A DNA stretch of 64,000 bases from positions 146,501-210,500 of the forward strand of contig NZ_JAPDRA010000008.1 of assembly GCF_026013525.1 (NCBI RefSeq), in the 5' to 3' direction. The notes under the pieces are model-generated. The model had not been told where the DNA came from. It did no database searches and saw only the letters and a list, made by a program, of their open reading frames with translations. Shown piece after piece: positions 1-8,520 of this stretch. The position numbers and the translations under genes were made by a program. Position 1 is the first letter of the stretch. Each line of letters begins with the position of its first letter. Source of the DNA: Sphingomonas canadensis. GTDB taxonomy: Bacteria > Pseudomonadota > Alphaproteobacteria > Sphingomonadales > Sphingomonadaceae.

Positions 1-678
1 CGGCGTGTTCATTGCGCGAAAAATCTCGGCGATCACTTCATGGGTGTTCGACGCATCCTTCTCGCTCATCTGGTCAACGGTCGCGGTGAAGAGGCCCGTG
101 CCGTTGAAGATGTCGGTGTCCTCCGCGAAAAAGCAGAAGATCAGCCGCGCCATGAAGTGATTCATGTCAGGGCGGCGATCCGCCTTGCCCCATGCCGGAT
201 TGTCTTTCAGCAGTTCCACATAGAGCCGGTTGAGGCGGCTGGTGGCGCGAATATCGAAGGCGCTGTCGCGCACTTGCTTGACGGTGCTGATGCCCGCCAA
301 GGGGAGAAAGAAACCGAAATATTCGGGGAACTCGGTGAAGGTGCAAGCGACGGTTTCGCCGGATTCAATATCCTCGGCCTCGAACAAGTCGCCGTCCGTT
401 GCGAGGATGAATTGCGCTTTCGCCTTGGTGGTGGCGGGACTGGCTTTCAGCGCCGCCAACGTCGCGGTCACGGTGCCGGATTCGGCGACCGCGATATGGA
501 TGTTATTCCGTTGCAGCACGCCGCCGACATCCGAGCCGTTGCTGTGGCCGTCGCGCAGGCGCTTGATCGTCGCAGGCTTGTTGCCGAAGGCTTCAAGAAA
601 CTGGAACGGAAACGCCTCTCGGTCGAACGGGCGTTCTGCCAATTCGGAAACAGCTTCTTCGATCTCAACGGCGTTCAT
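1..678 (-). CDS. N-terminal part of an MmeI-like class I SAM-dependent DNA methyltransferase (runs off the left edge)
   Basis: The minus strand is open from an ATG at 678 to position 1 (226 codons, no stop), so only the N-terminal region is visible. It contains stretches such as FLEAFGNKPATIKRLR, GGVLQRNNIHIAVAE and LIFCFFAEDTDIF. I recognise these as the N-terminal region of large bacterial DNA methyltransferases related to MmeI and YeeA, which modify adenine in restriction-modification or stand-alone defence loci. The catalytic NPPF/Y motif and target-recognition region lie outside the window. The ATG overlaps the end of the upstream RHH gene by 14 bp, so the two are probably co-translated. 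Family assignment is from memory of conserved strings; that it is a methyltransferase rather than a relative lacking activity cannot be shown here. Confidence 0.8.
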   Translation of the reverse strand, partial: MNAVEIEEAVSELAERPFDREAFPFQFLEAFGNKPATIKRLRDGHSNGSDVGGVLQRNNIHIAVAESGTVTATLAALKASPATTKAKAQFILATDGDLFEAEDIESGETVACTFTEFPEYFGFFLPLAGISTVKQVRDSAFDIRATSRLNRLYVELLKDNPAWGKADRRPDMNHFMARLIFCFFAEDTDIFNGTGLFTATVDQMSEKDASNTHEVIAEIFRAMNTP

Positions 679-856
679 AGTCTGTGGTGGGCCTCTCCCG
701 CCCTGTGTTCGGTTGGTCGGTGTTCGCGACATAGGCCCGCATAAATTCGCGGAGCACCTGCGCGGCGGGTCGATCCTGTTTCCGGCAAGCGGATATGAAC
801 TCCTCGCGGAGTTCACGCTCGACCCGAATCCGAAAGCCGGAGTCTTTCCCTGACAT
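665..856 (-). CDS. small ribbon-helix-helix regulator/antitoxin-like protein
   Basis: This 63-residue protein begins MSGKDSGFRIRVERELREEF and continues with an amphipathic two-helix segment (FISACRKQDRPAAQVLREFMRAYV). A short strand followed by two helices is the ribbon-helix-helix fold used by antitoxins and plasmid regulators to bind palindromic operators as dimers. The ATG at 856 was chosen over an upstream TTG because the strand-helix-helix core begins directly after it. A 19-bp dyad lies 8 bp upstream. The gene overlaps the following methyltransferase start by 14 bp, which suggests a controller of that gene. No toxin-like partner is visible, so a regulator role is more likely than a toxin-antitoxin role. 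Confidence 0.7.
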   Translation of the reverse strand: MSGKDSGFRIRVERELREEFISACRKQDRPAAQVLREFMRAYVANTDQPNTGRERPTTDYERR

Positions 857-863
857 AGCGTGA

Positions 864-882
864 GTGTAACCAATGGATACAC
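864..882. promoter_or_regulatory. near-perfect dyad upstream of the RHH/methyltransferase pair (candidate operator)
   Basis: The sequence is GTGTAACC, AAT, GGATACAC: 8-bp arms with one mismatch and a 3-bp centre. It ends 8 bp before the RHH start codon on the minus strand. RHH proteins usually repress their own operon through such sites. Function is inferred from position and symmetry only. Confidence 0.4.
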
Positions 883-975
883 AAATCGCCAAGGGAAAAC
901 TGCCTCCGATACGAAGCCATCTACAGGGAAATCGGCCGCGCCGAACGCGAAGACGTTTCTCAATCGGGCTGGGAG

Positions 976-3318
976 CTAGTCGCGGTCATTTTCTGACAAA
1001 GCCAGTCGACTGCAAAACCGCTCATCGAGCTTGGCGGTGATCTCATCGAAATATGCACGGTCGCCTTCGACAATGGACAAGATCATCTGCGTCTGTGCGG
1101 TAAGCGCGACGATAAGGCGTTCGAGCGGAGTGCGAAGTGTCGCTGCCTTCTTGTTCGAAAGCACTGCCGCGTATGCAGCTTTCGCCGCCCAGTTAGAGGC
1201 GGCCAGATACTCAATCACGCGCTGCTGCTCGGACTCATCGGGTTCGACGGTCAGATTCTGCAACGCCCTTGCCGTGCCGAAATGTTGGAGGAGCAATCGG
1301 CCGATCAGACGCGGCCAATCATGTCCCTCCGCCGCATAGACGGGCAGGATTTGCGACGCCGAAAACGAGCCTGTCACCGGTTGCGAGTGGCTGAGAACGA
1401 TCTGGATTAACGCGCGCAACCTGACCATTTCCGATGTCGTGATGCTCTCTTTGCTAAGCGCCTTGCAGCGGGATTCAAACGCGGTGACAGCTTCCTGAAA
1501 TTTCTTGGCGGTCGCCCGACTTTGCGCGGAAAGCGATCTGCTTTGCGGCACGGAATGGGTGCGCGTATCGCCGCTCCCGCCATCGTCGGCGGATTGCGGT
1601 TCGGTGGTGCGGAAATCTATCGCGCCAAGCGCATCGATGTCCTCATCCTCCATGCCGCGAAGATCGGGACCAACCAACCCGATCATCTGATTGAGGCAGG
1701 CGCTCATCAAACTAGCGGCGCTATCGTTGCGGCTGTTCAGATAGAGGCCGAAGGATTTTCCTTGCGCGTTCGCATGAGTGCGCGCGCGGATGAAATCGTC
1801 ATAGGAGAGAACTTCATATGTGGGCGGCGCGGTGTCTGCTGCCTCTGGCTTCGCGCGGGGCGTCTGATCTGGACGACTGGCACGATCCTCCTCTTCCAAG
1901 GCTTCGAGCTGGTTGAGCGTTTCGATCAGCACCAAATCCTCGTGGATGGATTCCACGAGTGTATCCATGAGCCGCCGCTTGCGCCCTCGCTGTGCAGGCA
2001 AGGTTGTGACCGCGAGATAATCAAGATCGACGATCTGCACGGGCGCTGAGATCAACCCTCCCGCGAATGTCACGATGCCATATTTGGGACGCTGCGCGTC
2101 GGAAGAAACAATATAGATCGCGGTGCGCCCGTCCGCTTCGATCTCGGAAAGCGCAAGTCCGTCGCGATCATAGAGCTGGATCGTTGCCGATGCCGCCGGC
2201 GACGATGCCGGAGCGGCCCACGATATTTTTCCGGCCTGCAATATCAGCGTGCCGCCATCGACTGTTGGCTCCGCGCTCTTGGCTTCTTCAAAGTTGTGTT
2301 GAAGTTCTGCAAGTTGCTCGCCCTCGATGCGGGCATCTTCATAACCGTCCAGCCCAAGCGCTTCCAACGCCGTGCCTCGCGCAACACGCTTGTAGATTCC
2401 GGCCTCCGCATTTCCGTGAATGGCTGGCCCCATCAAAGCTGGAAAGGTGCAATTCATACTGCCAGAGATGACATGGTCCCATCTCTCACCATGCGCGATG
2501 ATCAGCTTTGCGTGTAGAAACCGGCCTTCAGCGTGTGAGGTGACATCGAACAAATTGGTGTCCGTGAATCCTGAAAGAGCGCTCGAGGGAAAGCCATTGG
2601 CCTCGCTCTCGATGAGAATGTTGGCGACAGGATTGCCGAGCGCATCGCGAAGGCGCGCCAATCCTTCAAGCCGCACATCCCAATATGGCGATACGACGAT
2701 AAGGCGCTCAATCGTATCATCACCGATGGATGCCACGATCTGATCGAGGAAAGTGATGTCGGGGCGGTCGAAAAGAAGATTGAGATCGGTCTCTCCGCTC
2801 GCATCGAATGTGAGATCGAAATTATCATCGCGCAGCCACGGCGCGGAACGCAGCGCGCGTTGGAGACTCACGGGAAACCACTGATCGTCCTGCGGCACAT
2901 ATCGGCGCAGGTAGGCGAGCGCGCCGATGAAGAATTTTGCGTTCTCAGGCGCACCTGCCGAATAGGTAATGCTGGCGAGTTGTTCCTTGTTACCGCCTAG
3001 ACCGAGCGCGGTGAGGTTTGCCGAGCCAACAATCAATCGACCTTTCGTCTCGCCGATCAGCATCGTGATCTTAGGATGGAATGCACCAGGTGCATCGACT
3101 TTGATGAGATGATAGCTGGTTCCGGCAAAGCGCGGCGGGCCGAACTCCGAGAAGGCTTGATTGACCATCGCGCGGTCGGCCAGCACCGTGATGTTCCGAC
3201 ATCCCGCGCCGCGCAGCTTCGGAAATGGGATGTCCTCGAAGGCGAGCGATCCGAACGCATAGGTCGTCATGAAGGCCGCGTGGAATCCACCTTCGCCGAA
3301 GGCTTCGAAATATTTCAT
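976..3318 (-). CDS. phospholipase-D-like (double HKD) protein, probable defence-locus nuclease
   Basis: This 780-residue protein has two PLD-type active-site halves. The first is HPK at 81-83 followed by GSAN at 98-101. The second is HAK at 269-271 followed by GSMN at 286-289. PLD-superfamily proteins use paired HxK motifs to cleave phosphodiesters, and several bacterial defence systems carry such a nuclease or PLD subunit. The acidic residue of the full HKD motif is not obvious in either half. Residues about 450-780 show no domain I recognise; part is polar and low-complexity (about 450-600). The start overlaps the stop of the upstream 511-residue gene by 4 bp (ATGA), so the two are translationally coupled. 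Substrate unknown. Confidence 0.8.
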   Translation of the reverse strand: MKYFEAFGEGGFHAAFMTTYAFGSLAFEDIPFPKLRGAGCRNITVLADRAMVNQAFSEFGPPRFAGTSYHLIKVDAPGAFHPKITMLIGETKGRLIVGSANLTALGLGGNKEQLASITYSAGAPENAKFFIGALAYLRRYVPQDDQWFPVSLQRALRSAPWLRDDNFDLTFDASGETDLNLLFDRPDITFLDQIVASIGDDTIERLIVVSPYWDVRLEGLARLRDALGNPVANILIESEANGFPSSALSGFTDTNLFDVTSHAEGRFLHAKLIIAHGERWDHVISGSMNCTFPALMGPAIHGNAEAGIYKRVARGTALEALGLDGYEDARIEGEQLAELQHNFEEAKSAEPTVDGGTLILQAGKISWAAPASSPAASATIQLYDRDGLALSEIEADGRTAIYIVSSDAQRPKYGIVTFAGGLISAPVQIVDLDYLAVTTLPAQRGRKRRLMDTLVESIHEDLVLIETLNQLEALEEEDRASRPDQTPRAKPEAADTAPPTYEVLSYDDFIRARTHANAQGKSFGLYLNSRNDSAASLMSACLNQMIGLVGPDLRGMEDEDIDALGAIDFRTTEPQSADDGGSGDTRTHSVPQSRSLSAQSRATAKKFQEAVTAFESRCKALSKESITTSEMVRLRALIQIVLSHSQPVTGSFSASQILPVYAAEGHDWPRLIGRLLLQHFGTARALQNLTVEPDESEQQRVIEYLAASNWAAKAAYAAVLSNKKAATLRTPLERLIVALTAQTQMILSIVEGDRAYFDEITAKLDERFCSRLALSENDRD

Positions 3319-4850
3319 GCCGCCGCCATTTCCGCGCGGCCGCGCTGTGTGATGCCGCCCTCGTCAATCAGTCTGATATCGCGAAGGAACCGGAGCGCCT
3401 GATCGAGACGCGGGCTGCTCGGGGAAATACGGAAGTGGCTGCGGTAGCGGAGTTGCCCTTCCTCGGGTTCCATATGGAAGGTGTAAGCCTTCTGATTGCG
3501 AAACTTGCGCGATGCGACCCAGAGATGCCGCTTCAAAACCCGCTCGCGAACCACATCGGCCATCACCCGGCTCGCAGGCGCGGTGTGCGCGCGATCAAGA
3601 AATTGAACTTCGGTGCGCAGCGATTGAAAATAGTCCGCGCCGCTCAATGCCTCATCGATTAGATTGGCCGCATCTGATGCCCTGACATAGAGAATGGCGA
3701 TCAATGATGCGGCGAGCCGAACCTGCTCTGCTGTATCGCCTTCGCTCATGGCATCGAGCATCGCCTCAGCATGTTCGCGCGCAACTTGTGCGCCATCGTC
3801 AAAGCCGAGCGAGAAATCTTCCCATGTTTGATCGTCGGCAATGTCTGCGAAGGCGATCAACTCGTCCACGACATCGGCAAGCGACATGCGCCGTCGCGGT
3901 GCGGAATCGAGCAATGTGAGCGCGGCTGCGAGGATCACCTCGTAGCTAAGGCGCATGAGATCGCAGGCTTGATACAGAAACCAGAGATGCGCGACCTCAC
4001 CCGCGCTCCCGCCATTCAATTCCGGCACATTCTCAAACCAGTGCCATTTCACTTCTTCAGCGCGCGGGATTGAGCGCGATGTCGCGGTCACATCGAGAAG
4101 CATCTGAAGTGTGCTCCGCCGCATCATATCTGTTTCGCTGCGCGCATCGGATTTGCCGAGCAGAATATCAGTCAGCAGAATATGCTCATCGCTGCCATCG
4201 CGAAGCTGATTGGGTTTCATGGCCTCGAACGATCCAAGTGACGACATGGCGATCTTGCCTGCCGCCACAATTTTGAAAAACTCGTCCGCCGTCGCGCCCA
4301 ATTCTCGCGCGAAGGCCTCGGCGAGTTTCAGCGCATGCTCGGAGCATACAGGGTTGGGGTTCGGGTCGCCTGCGCTCGGGAAATGGATCAATCCCATCTC
4401 CGCCATCTGCGTTGAGTAGATCGCGCCGAACGCGCCGCCCTTGTTCCGCAGATAGCGCAGGCTCTCATCCGAGTTGGGATCGGCCCCGACGCTGAAATCT
4501 ATGATCGCATCGCCTGATTGCGCGCGCGCTTCATTCAGCGTGCGTCCCGCCCAATCGGAACCCGTGATGCCCAACTCCGGCTCCCCATAGGTGCAGATTA
4601 GCGCGAAGAGCGCTTCGCATCGGCGCTGAAATGCTCGAAACACGTCAGGATCGGTATGCCGGATGTTCTCCTCATAGTGTTTGAGAATGAACGGAAAGAA
4701 GGAATAGTAGCGATATCGGAGCGTGATCGTGCTGATGCCGGGCACAATCGATTGGTAGATGACTTCGATGGGCCGCTGCATTCCGAGTGGATCGAGGCCA
4801 CTATCCTGTCCTAGCTCGGTCCATTCTGGGAATCCCTCTCCTAAGTCCAT
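3315..4850 (-). CDS. DUF6361-like protein, partner of the PLD protein
   Basis: This is a 511-residue soluble protein, mostly alpha-helical, with no TM segment and no P-loop. Its N-terminal pattern (LGMQRPIEVIYQSIVPGIST followed by RYRYYSFFPFILK) resembles the opening of DUF6361 proteins as I remember it, where a segment ending in FPGTSTIQTRARYFLFVPW is typical. DUF6361 genes are often seen beside PLD and helicase genes in defence islands; this is recollection, not a search. The 4-bp overlap with the PLD gene marks a two-gene operon. The upstream side is a 580-bp region rich in hairpins. Biochemical function is unknown; it could be a scaffold or sensor for the PLD enzyme. Confidence 0.6.
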   Translation of the reverse strand: MDLGEGFPEWTELGQDSGLDPLGMQRPIEVIYQSIVPGISTITLRYRYYSFFPFILKHYEENIRHTDPDVFRAFQRRCEALFALICTYGEPELGITGSDWAGRTLNEARAQSGDAIIDFSVGADPNSDESLRYLRNKGGAFGAIYSTQMAEMGLIHFPSAGDPNPNPVCSEHALKLAEAFARELGATADEFFKIVAAGKIAMSSLGSFEAMKPNQLRDGSDEHILLTDILLGKSDARSETDMMRRSTLQMLLDVTATSRSIPRAEEVKWHWFENVPELNGGSAGEVAHLWFLYQACDLMRLSYEVILAAALTLLDSAPRRRMSLADVVDELIAFADIADDQTWEDFSLGFDDGAQVAREHAEAMLDAMSEGDTAEQVRLAASLIAILYVRASDAANLIDEALSGADYFQSLRTEVQFLDRAHTAPASRVMADVVRERVLKRHLWVASRKFRNQKAYTFHMEPEEGQLRYRSHFRISPSSPRLDQALRFLRDIRLIDEGGITQRGRAEMAAA

Positions 4851-5051
4851 TCAAACACCGCACATTTTGTTTTCTGTTAGATCACCGCACTATGGCGCAC
4901 GATCAGGAAACCACAACAGCAAGCGCGGGGCAACTAGCTCGGTCATTCGACAAACTTTGCTGGGTGTATGGGGCAGGCACGCCCCTGCTCGTCATCCATC
5001 GGCGAAACGATGGCGCGCATCCAATCCGCGCAGGGTTGGCCGATGGATTGA

Positions 5052-5296
5052 AGGGAGAGCGGCGTCTCCCTCATCATGGGTGTCGGGAGCAGGAACGCTC
5101 CTGACTGGCGATGCAACGGCCATACGTTGCGACTGGCACATTGACGCCCCTGCCGCCGATCAGCGTCATGCAGATACGCAGCGGTTGGGGTTTGGGAATG
5201 TGGCAGCGGCGAGAGGGATGCAACGGGAGAGCGCAGCGTCTCCCTTGCCAAGATGTGTGAAACGCAAACGCAGTTTGTAGTTACGCACACATCTTG
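5052..5296. other. hairpin-rich intergenic stretch (five dyads, two near-identical)
   Basis: The gap 4851-5434 has no convincing gene. It contains five inverted repeats. AGGGAGA/TCTCCCT is at 5052-5071. A 9-bp stem with one G-U pair is at 5082-5105. GCAACG/CGTTGC is at 5113-5130. GGGAGA/TCTCCC is at 5225-5244. The strongest, AAGATGTGTG/CACACATCTT, is at 5250-5295 and extends by one C-G pair to 5249/5296. The first and fourth share GGGAGAGCG and GCGTCTCCCT. Such density suggests a structured RNA or protein-binding sites rather than a terminator, as no T-run follows the stems. Confidence 0.4.
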
Positions 5297-5434
5297 CAGT
5301 CGGCGTTAGACGCCTGTTTCACCCTAAGCGGAGTTCATAGAACCAAAGCTATGATTTTCAGGCCATTCAAACAAACCGTTGTGCTCTCCGCATTCACGTG
5401 ACCATAGAGATGATCTCAGGGCTACGGAAAATCT

Positions 5435-5665
5435 ATGTTGCACAGAGCCAAAGACGCCAACAGGATCGTTCTCAATCCGATGACCATTACCTCGGTCGCG
5501 GAAGGCGAACACGGCACGATTATTATCACAAGTTTCTTCGGGAGGCGGCATGTCCATATCGTCCGTCAAAGCCTCGATGAAGTTCAGGCAATGCGCGCGC
5601 AACTGCGTGGCTTGTTTCCCGGCAAGATCACGCTCGATCTTGTCGAGGGCGATAGCATCGACTGA
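5435..5665 (+). CDS. small hypothetical protein
   Basis: The 76-residue frame has a protein-like strand/helix pattern: hydrophobic strands around VLNPMTITSV and TIIITSFFG, then an amphipathic helix VRQSLDEVQAMRAQLRGLF. It ends 17 bp before the stop of the convergent resolvase gene. No strong Shine-Dalgarno site precedes the ATG, and I do not recognise a family. It may be a regulator or an anti-defence/immunity-type small protein, but there is no direct support for either. Confidence 0.45.
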   Translation: MLHRAKDANRIVLNPMTITSVAEGEHGTIIITSFFGRRHVHIVRQSLDEVQAMRAQLRGLFPGKITLDLVEGDSID

Positions 5666-5681
5666 CCGCGCGAGGCGCGCT

Positions 5682-6350
5682 TCAATTCGCACGGGCGGGG
5701 TCGGCGACATTGACCGATGCGCTGCGTAAGTGCCGAAACAAGGTTGCGCGACTAACCGCATAGCGGTGCGCGACCGTCTCCGCTGTTTCGGTACGCATGA
5801 GCTGCGCAGCCTCTGCGATCTGGCAGGGCTGCATCTTGGGTTTCGCACCAAGGCGGACACCGCGCGCTTTCGCGGCATCGAGTCCGGCCTTGGTGCGCGC
5901 GACGATCATGCGCCGTTCGACATGGGCGATCATCGCGAGAATGGTGGAATATAATTCACCGGCTTCGTTGCCGGTGTCGAACCCCTCGCCGATGCTGACA
6001 AGGCTCGCGCCTTTATCAGCCAGCTCGGCAACGATGGTCATGATGTGCGGGATCGATCGACCGAGACGGTCGAGCCGCCACACGATGAGTTTGTCGCCCT
6101 TGCCAATTTCAGCAAGGGCGCGATCCAGCCCGTCGCGCACCATTGAGACGCCCGTGATCCGATCCTCATAGATCGGGTCGCATCCGGCCTTGGTCAGGGC
6201 GTCATATTGAAGATCGGTATTCTGTTCGCAGGTGCTCACGCGGACATAGCCGATCCGCCGCCCGCCCATCGGCGGGCGCGTGACGGGCGCGGGCGGAACG
6301 CCCCTCTTTGCCCGCAAAGGCAGGCATTTCCTTGGTTTTTCGGGTGTCAT
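5682..6350 (-). CDS. small serine recombinase (resolvase/invertase family)
   Basis: This 222-residue protein has the classical resolvase domain: RIGYVRVST with catalytic Ser39, DRITGVSMVRDGLDRAL, and KLIVWRLDRLGRS. A short C-terminal helix-turn-helix (about 190-215, RYAVSRATLFRHL) follows. Such enzymes resolve cointegrates or invert DNA between short dyad-rich sites. The first 30 residues precede the conserved core. The ATG at 6350 is preceded by GAGAGG; a later start near residue 28 is possible. Dyads at 6367-6522 directly upstream are candidate binding sites. It differs in architecture from the large serine recombinase at 18001-19599, so the element carries two unrelated-length serine recombinases. 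Confidence 0.93.
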   Translation of the reverse strand: MTPEKPRKCLPLRAKRGVPPAPVTRPPMGGRRIGYVRVSTCEQNTDLQYDALTKAGCDPIYEDRITGVSMVRDGLDRALAEIGKGDKLIVWRLDRLGRSIPHIMTIVAELADKGASLVSIGEGFDTGNEAGELYSTILAMIAHVERRMIVARTKAGLDAAKARGVRLGAKPKMQPCQIAEAAQLMRTETAETVAHRYAVSRATLFRHLRSASVNVADPARAN

Positions 6351-6366
6351 GCGACCTCTCGGTGGC

Positions 6367-6522
6367 GAGTCTCACAAACTGTCCTTTGTGAGACTCTGCA
6401 ATTCAACCCCGGAGGGGAACCTCACCAAGACGGAAAACCGCCATAATTCAACGCCGTTAAAATACCATACGTAGCGAATACAGCCAAGAAAAAAGAGTCT
6501 CATAGACCACGGAATATGAGAC
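6367..6522. promoter_or_regulatory. repeated GAGTCTCA/TGAGACTC dyads between resolvase and secreted-protein genes
   Basis: A perfect 12-bp inverted repeat is at 6367-6378 and 6385-6396 (GAGTCTCACAAA and its complement, 6-bp spacer). A second dyad built on the same half-site (GTCTCAT/ATGAGAC) is at 6497-6503 and 6516-6522. The sites lie within 175 bp upstream of the resolvase start. They could be res subsites, an operator, or a terminator-like hairpin for transcription leaving the resolvase region. Confidence 0.4.
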
Positions 6523-6562
6523 GCCGTGAAGTTAAAACATATGAAACACAAGTGAGCGTGCG

Positions 6563-7276
6563 ATGGCTACTTTATCAAATGCGATGAAATCATTTCGGAC
6601 AGCGGCGTTAATGGGTGCTGCGCTCGCTTGCGCGACACCGGCAACGATCACGGCGGCGGAACCTGCCGTCACGGGATTGCAGCCGGGTCAGTGTTTGCCG
6701 ATGGCAGATATGAACGCGGCGCTTCGCGCCGAAGGTCAGCGCACAATGATTATCGGCAATCGCAGCGCTGTGCAGGAACGCGACGCGCGCGGCAATCCAA
6801 CGCGGGTTGTTGAGAACGTCGAAACCATCACGTCGAACGCCGACGGCAGCATCGGTTACAATCTTGGCGGCGATCGTCCACGCGAAGAAACCTCAACGAG
6901 AGTTTGCGTTGGTGCACGCCTTACGAATGTCCGCCTCTATGACGCGCGCTCGGGCACAATTCCGCGCGATGCCTATCTCGGTGGCACATTTAATGAGGTT
7001 GTGGATCGGAATGCAGCGCTTGGCACACGCCCGATGGTTGTTGCTGATACCGTATTCACGAACAACGATGGCAGCACCCGCATCGGTCGTCCGATTGTTC
7101 TGTTTGGAAATATGGAAGTGCGCGGTGGTTCACTTATGACCTTCACCGCCAATCGTGAGCCTGCTGAATTGGCCCTCATGGTGGATACAGATTATACGCC
7201 AGCGGCTATGGAACGCATCAGCGGCACTCGCACGCTTGCGTCTCTTTCGCCATCTATTGCTGGCGGCTCACGCTAG
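6563..7276 (+). CDS. secreted (periplasmic) hypothetical protein
   Basis: The product has a signal peptide: MKSFRTAALMGAALACATP followed by an Ala-rich cleavage region. The true start may therefore be the internal ATG at 6584 rather than 6563. The mature part is about 205 residues, polar and strand-rich, with two cysteines (in GQCLPM and RVCVGAR) that could form a disulfide. I do not recognise a family. It faces the convergent 356-residue gene with only 4 bp between stop codons. In this element a periplasmic role linked to transfer or surface modification is possible but unproven. Confidence 0.75.
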   Translation: MATLSNAMKSFRTAALMGAALACATPATITAAEPAVTGLQPGQCLPMADMNAALRAEGQRTMIIGNRSAVQERDARGNPTRVVENVETITSNADGSIGYNLGGDRPREETSTRVCVGARLTNVRLYDARSGTIPRDAYLGGTFNEVVDRNAALGTRPMVVADTVFTNNDGSTRIGRPIVLFGNMEVRGGSLMTFTANREPAELALMVDTDYTPAAMERISGTRTLASLSPSIAGGSR

Positions 7277-7280
7277 TCAA

Positions 7281-8351
7281 TCACACATCAAATCCAGAAG
7301 AAGCTATTGCCGCTGGTGCAGGAGCGGGTGGTGCAACCGTGCTGGCTGCAAGTTGAGGCGCATCGAGCGGGGTCGTTGCAGTAAGAGCCGCTCCAAACTG
7401 CCCACGAAGAGATGGCGCGCCAGCAATGGCGGCTTGGCCATCAATCTGCCCCGACACCGAACCGCGTGAAGTCGCAAGTGCGTTCGTCGTTATCTGTGGA
7501 TTTGCGTTCGTCGTTACCTGTGGACCTGATGTAACCACGCCACTGTTCAGCAAATCCGACCGAGTGCCATACGCTGTGTCGATTATGCCACTATTGGCAG
7601 AGCCATTCATAGCTTGAGCATCTACTCGGGTTGCAACCACTGGCGTGAATCTGCTTCCGCCCATTTGCTCATACTGGGCCAAGCTGTCGGAGCCAGCGTC
7701 ACGACGCTCATCGGACATTCCGTTATATGCTCGACGCTGCGCGTCGTTAGCTTGACCGGATCGAACTGCGGCAATGATCTGCGCGTCTTCAAATCTTCGA
7801 CGGATTTGATCGTCGGTCATTCCCGGATTCATCATACGCAAGAAGCTCATGAAGCGCTCCTGCCCGTCGCGTGTTTTCAAATCATCGTTCAATTCCGCAT
7901 AATTCTGCTGGCTCAATCCATAGCGGTCAGGGACGGTGCTGAGCTGATTGCTCATCGCGTCGTCCGCCATGTCGGCAACACGCGCTTGCTCCTTACGCTC
8001 ACGCTCGGTCTGCTCGCGACGCTCGTTCCATGTTTCACCGCGCGTGAATGCGCCGCTACCGTTTTCCTGTTTCTCTTCCTGCAAGCTCACGGCTGCACGA
8101 AGATTCATGAGCACGCCGGAATCCAATCGCGCGGCAAGCGGCGAGTTCAATATCTGCGCCGCCTCTTCCGAAAGATTGGTGGATGGATTGAAACGAAGAT
8201 CGTCAATTATCTCTTCGACATCGGATGCGAACGCATCGACTGCCGGTTGGGCGCTCGCCTGCGACATAGCCGCATTGCTGCCTTCCATTGCATTTGCCGC
8301 TGCACGGATCGCCTCAATGTCAAAATTGTTGGAAGTTCTCTCCAAAGCCAT
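7281..8351 (-). CDS. hypothetical protein with low-complexity C-terminal region
   Basis: This 356-residue protein has no TM segment. Residues 1-230 are helical and charged, including an Arg/Glu-rich stretch (NERREQTERERKEQARVAD). Residues 230-356 are Ala, Thr, Ser, Asn and Gln rich and include a tandem 8-residue repeat (PQVTTNAN/PQITTNAL). The C-terminus is Ala/Pro rich. The ATG at 8351 opens into an AT-rich divergent promoter region shared with the gene at 8521. No family recognised; the composition resembles structural or secreted mobile-element proteins. Confidence 0.7.
   Translation of the reverse strand: MALERTSNNFDIEAIRAAANAMEGSNAAMSQASAQPAVDAFASDVEEIIDDLRFNPSTNLSEEAAQILNSPLAARLDSGVLMNLRAAVSLQEEKQENGSGAFTRGETWNERREQTERERKEQARVADMADDAMSNQLSTVPDRYGLSQQNYAELNDDLKTRDGQERFMSFLRMMNPGMTDDQIRRRFEDAQIIAAVRSGQANDAQRRAYNGMSDERRDAGSDSLAQYEQMGGSRFTPVVATRVDAQAMNGSANSGIIDTAYGTRSDLLNSGVVTSGPQVTTNANPQITTNALATSRGSVSGQIDGQAAIAGAPSLRGQFGAALTATTPLDAPQLAASTVAPPAPAPAAIASSGFDV
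7479..7526. repeat. tandem 24-bp duplication inside the 356-residue gene
   Basis: Two adjacent 24-bp units occur at 7479-7502 and 7503-7526, differing at two positions. Each encodes one copy of the PQ(V/I)TTNAN octapeptide. The phase is a multiple of three, so copy-number change would keep the frame. Confidence 0.75.
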
Positions 8352-8475
8352 GACATGAGGATATCAAACAGAATTTAATGAATTACGTAAAATAGATAAA
8401 GTTTAAGGCAAATTCGTCTTTCATTTTATTCAAAACTAGTATTCTATTAACCTACTATCCTGTTCAATTAATGTC

Positions 8476-8502
8476 GGGGTGGCCCTCCCCATAAGCCACC
8501 CC
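8476..8502. promoter_or_regulatory. 8-bp hairpin upstream of the duplicated-domain gene
   Basis: GGGGTGGC and GCCACCCC form a perfect 8-bp stem with an 11-nt loop, ending 18 nt before the ATG at 8521. It follows about 100 bp of AT-rich DNA that probably holds divergent promoters for 8351 (minus) and 8521 (plus). No T-run follows, so a leader structure is more likely than a terminator. Confidence 0.35.
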
Positions 8503-8520
8503 TCTTCTTCCTACGAAACG

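Noticed and set aside
40..744. A 234-codon plus-strand frame
   Set aside because: The opposite strand in this stretch encodes a recognisable methyltransferase N-terminus; the plus frame has no protein-like features.
4943..5290. A 115-codon minus-strand frame in the hairpin region
   Set aside because: No ribosome-binding site, and its sequence is dictated by the inverted repeats.
5250..5296. Retron-type msr/msd RNA
   Set aside because: Strong hairpins are present, but no reverse transcriptase gene lies nearby.
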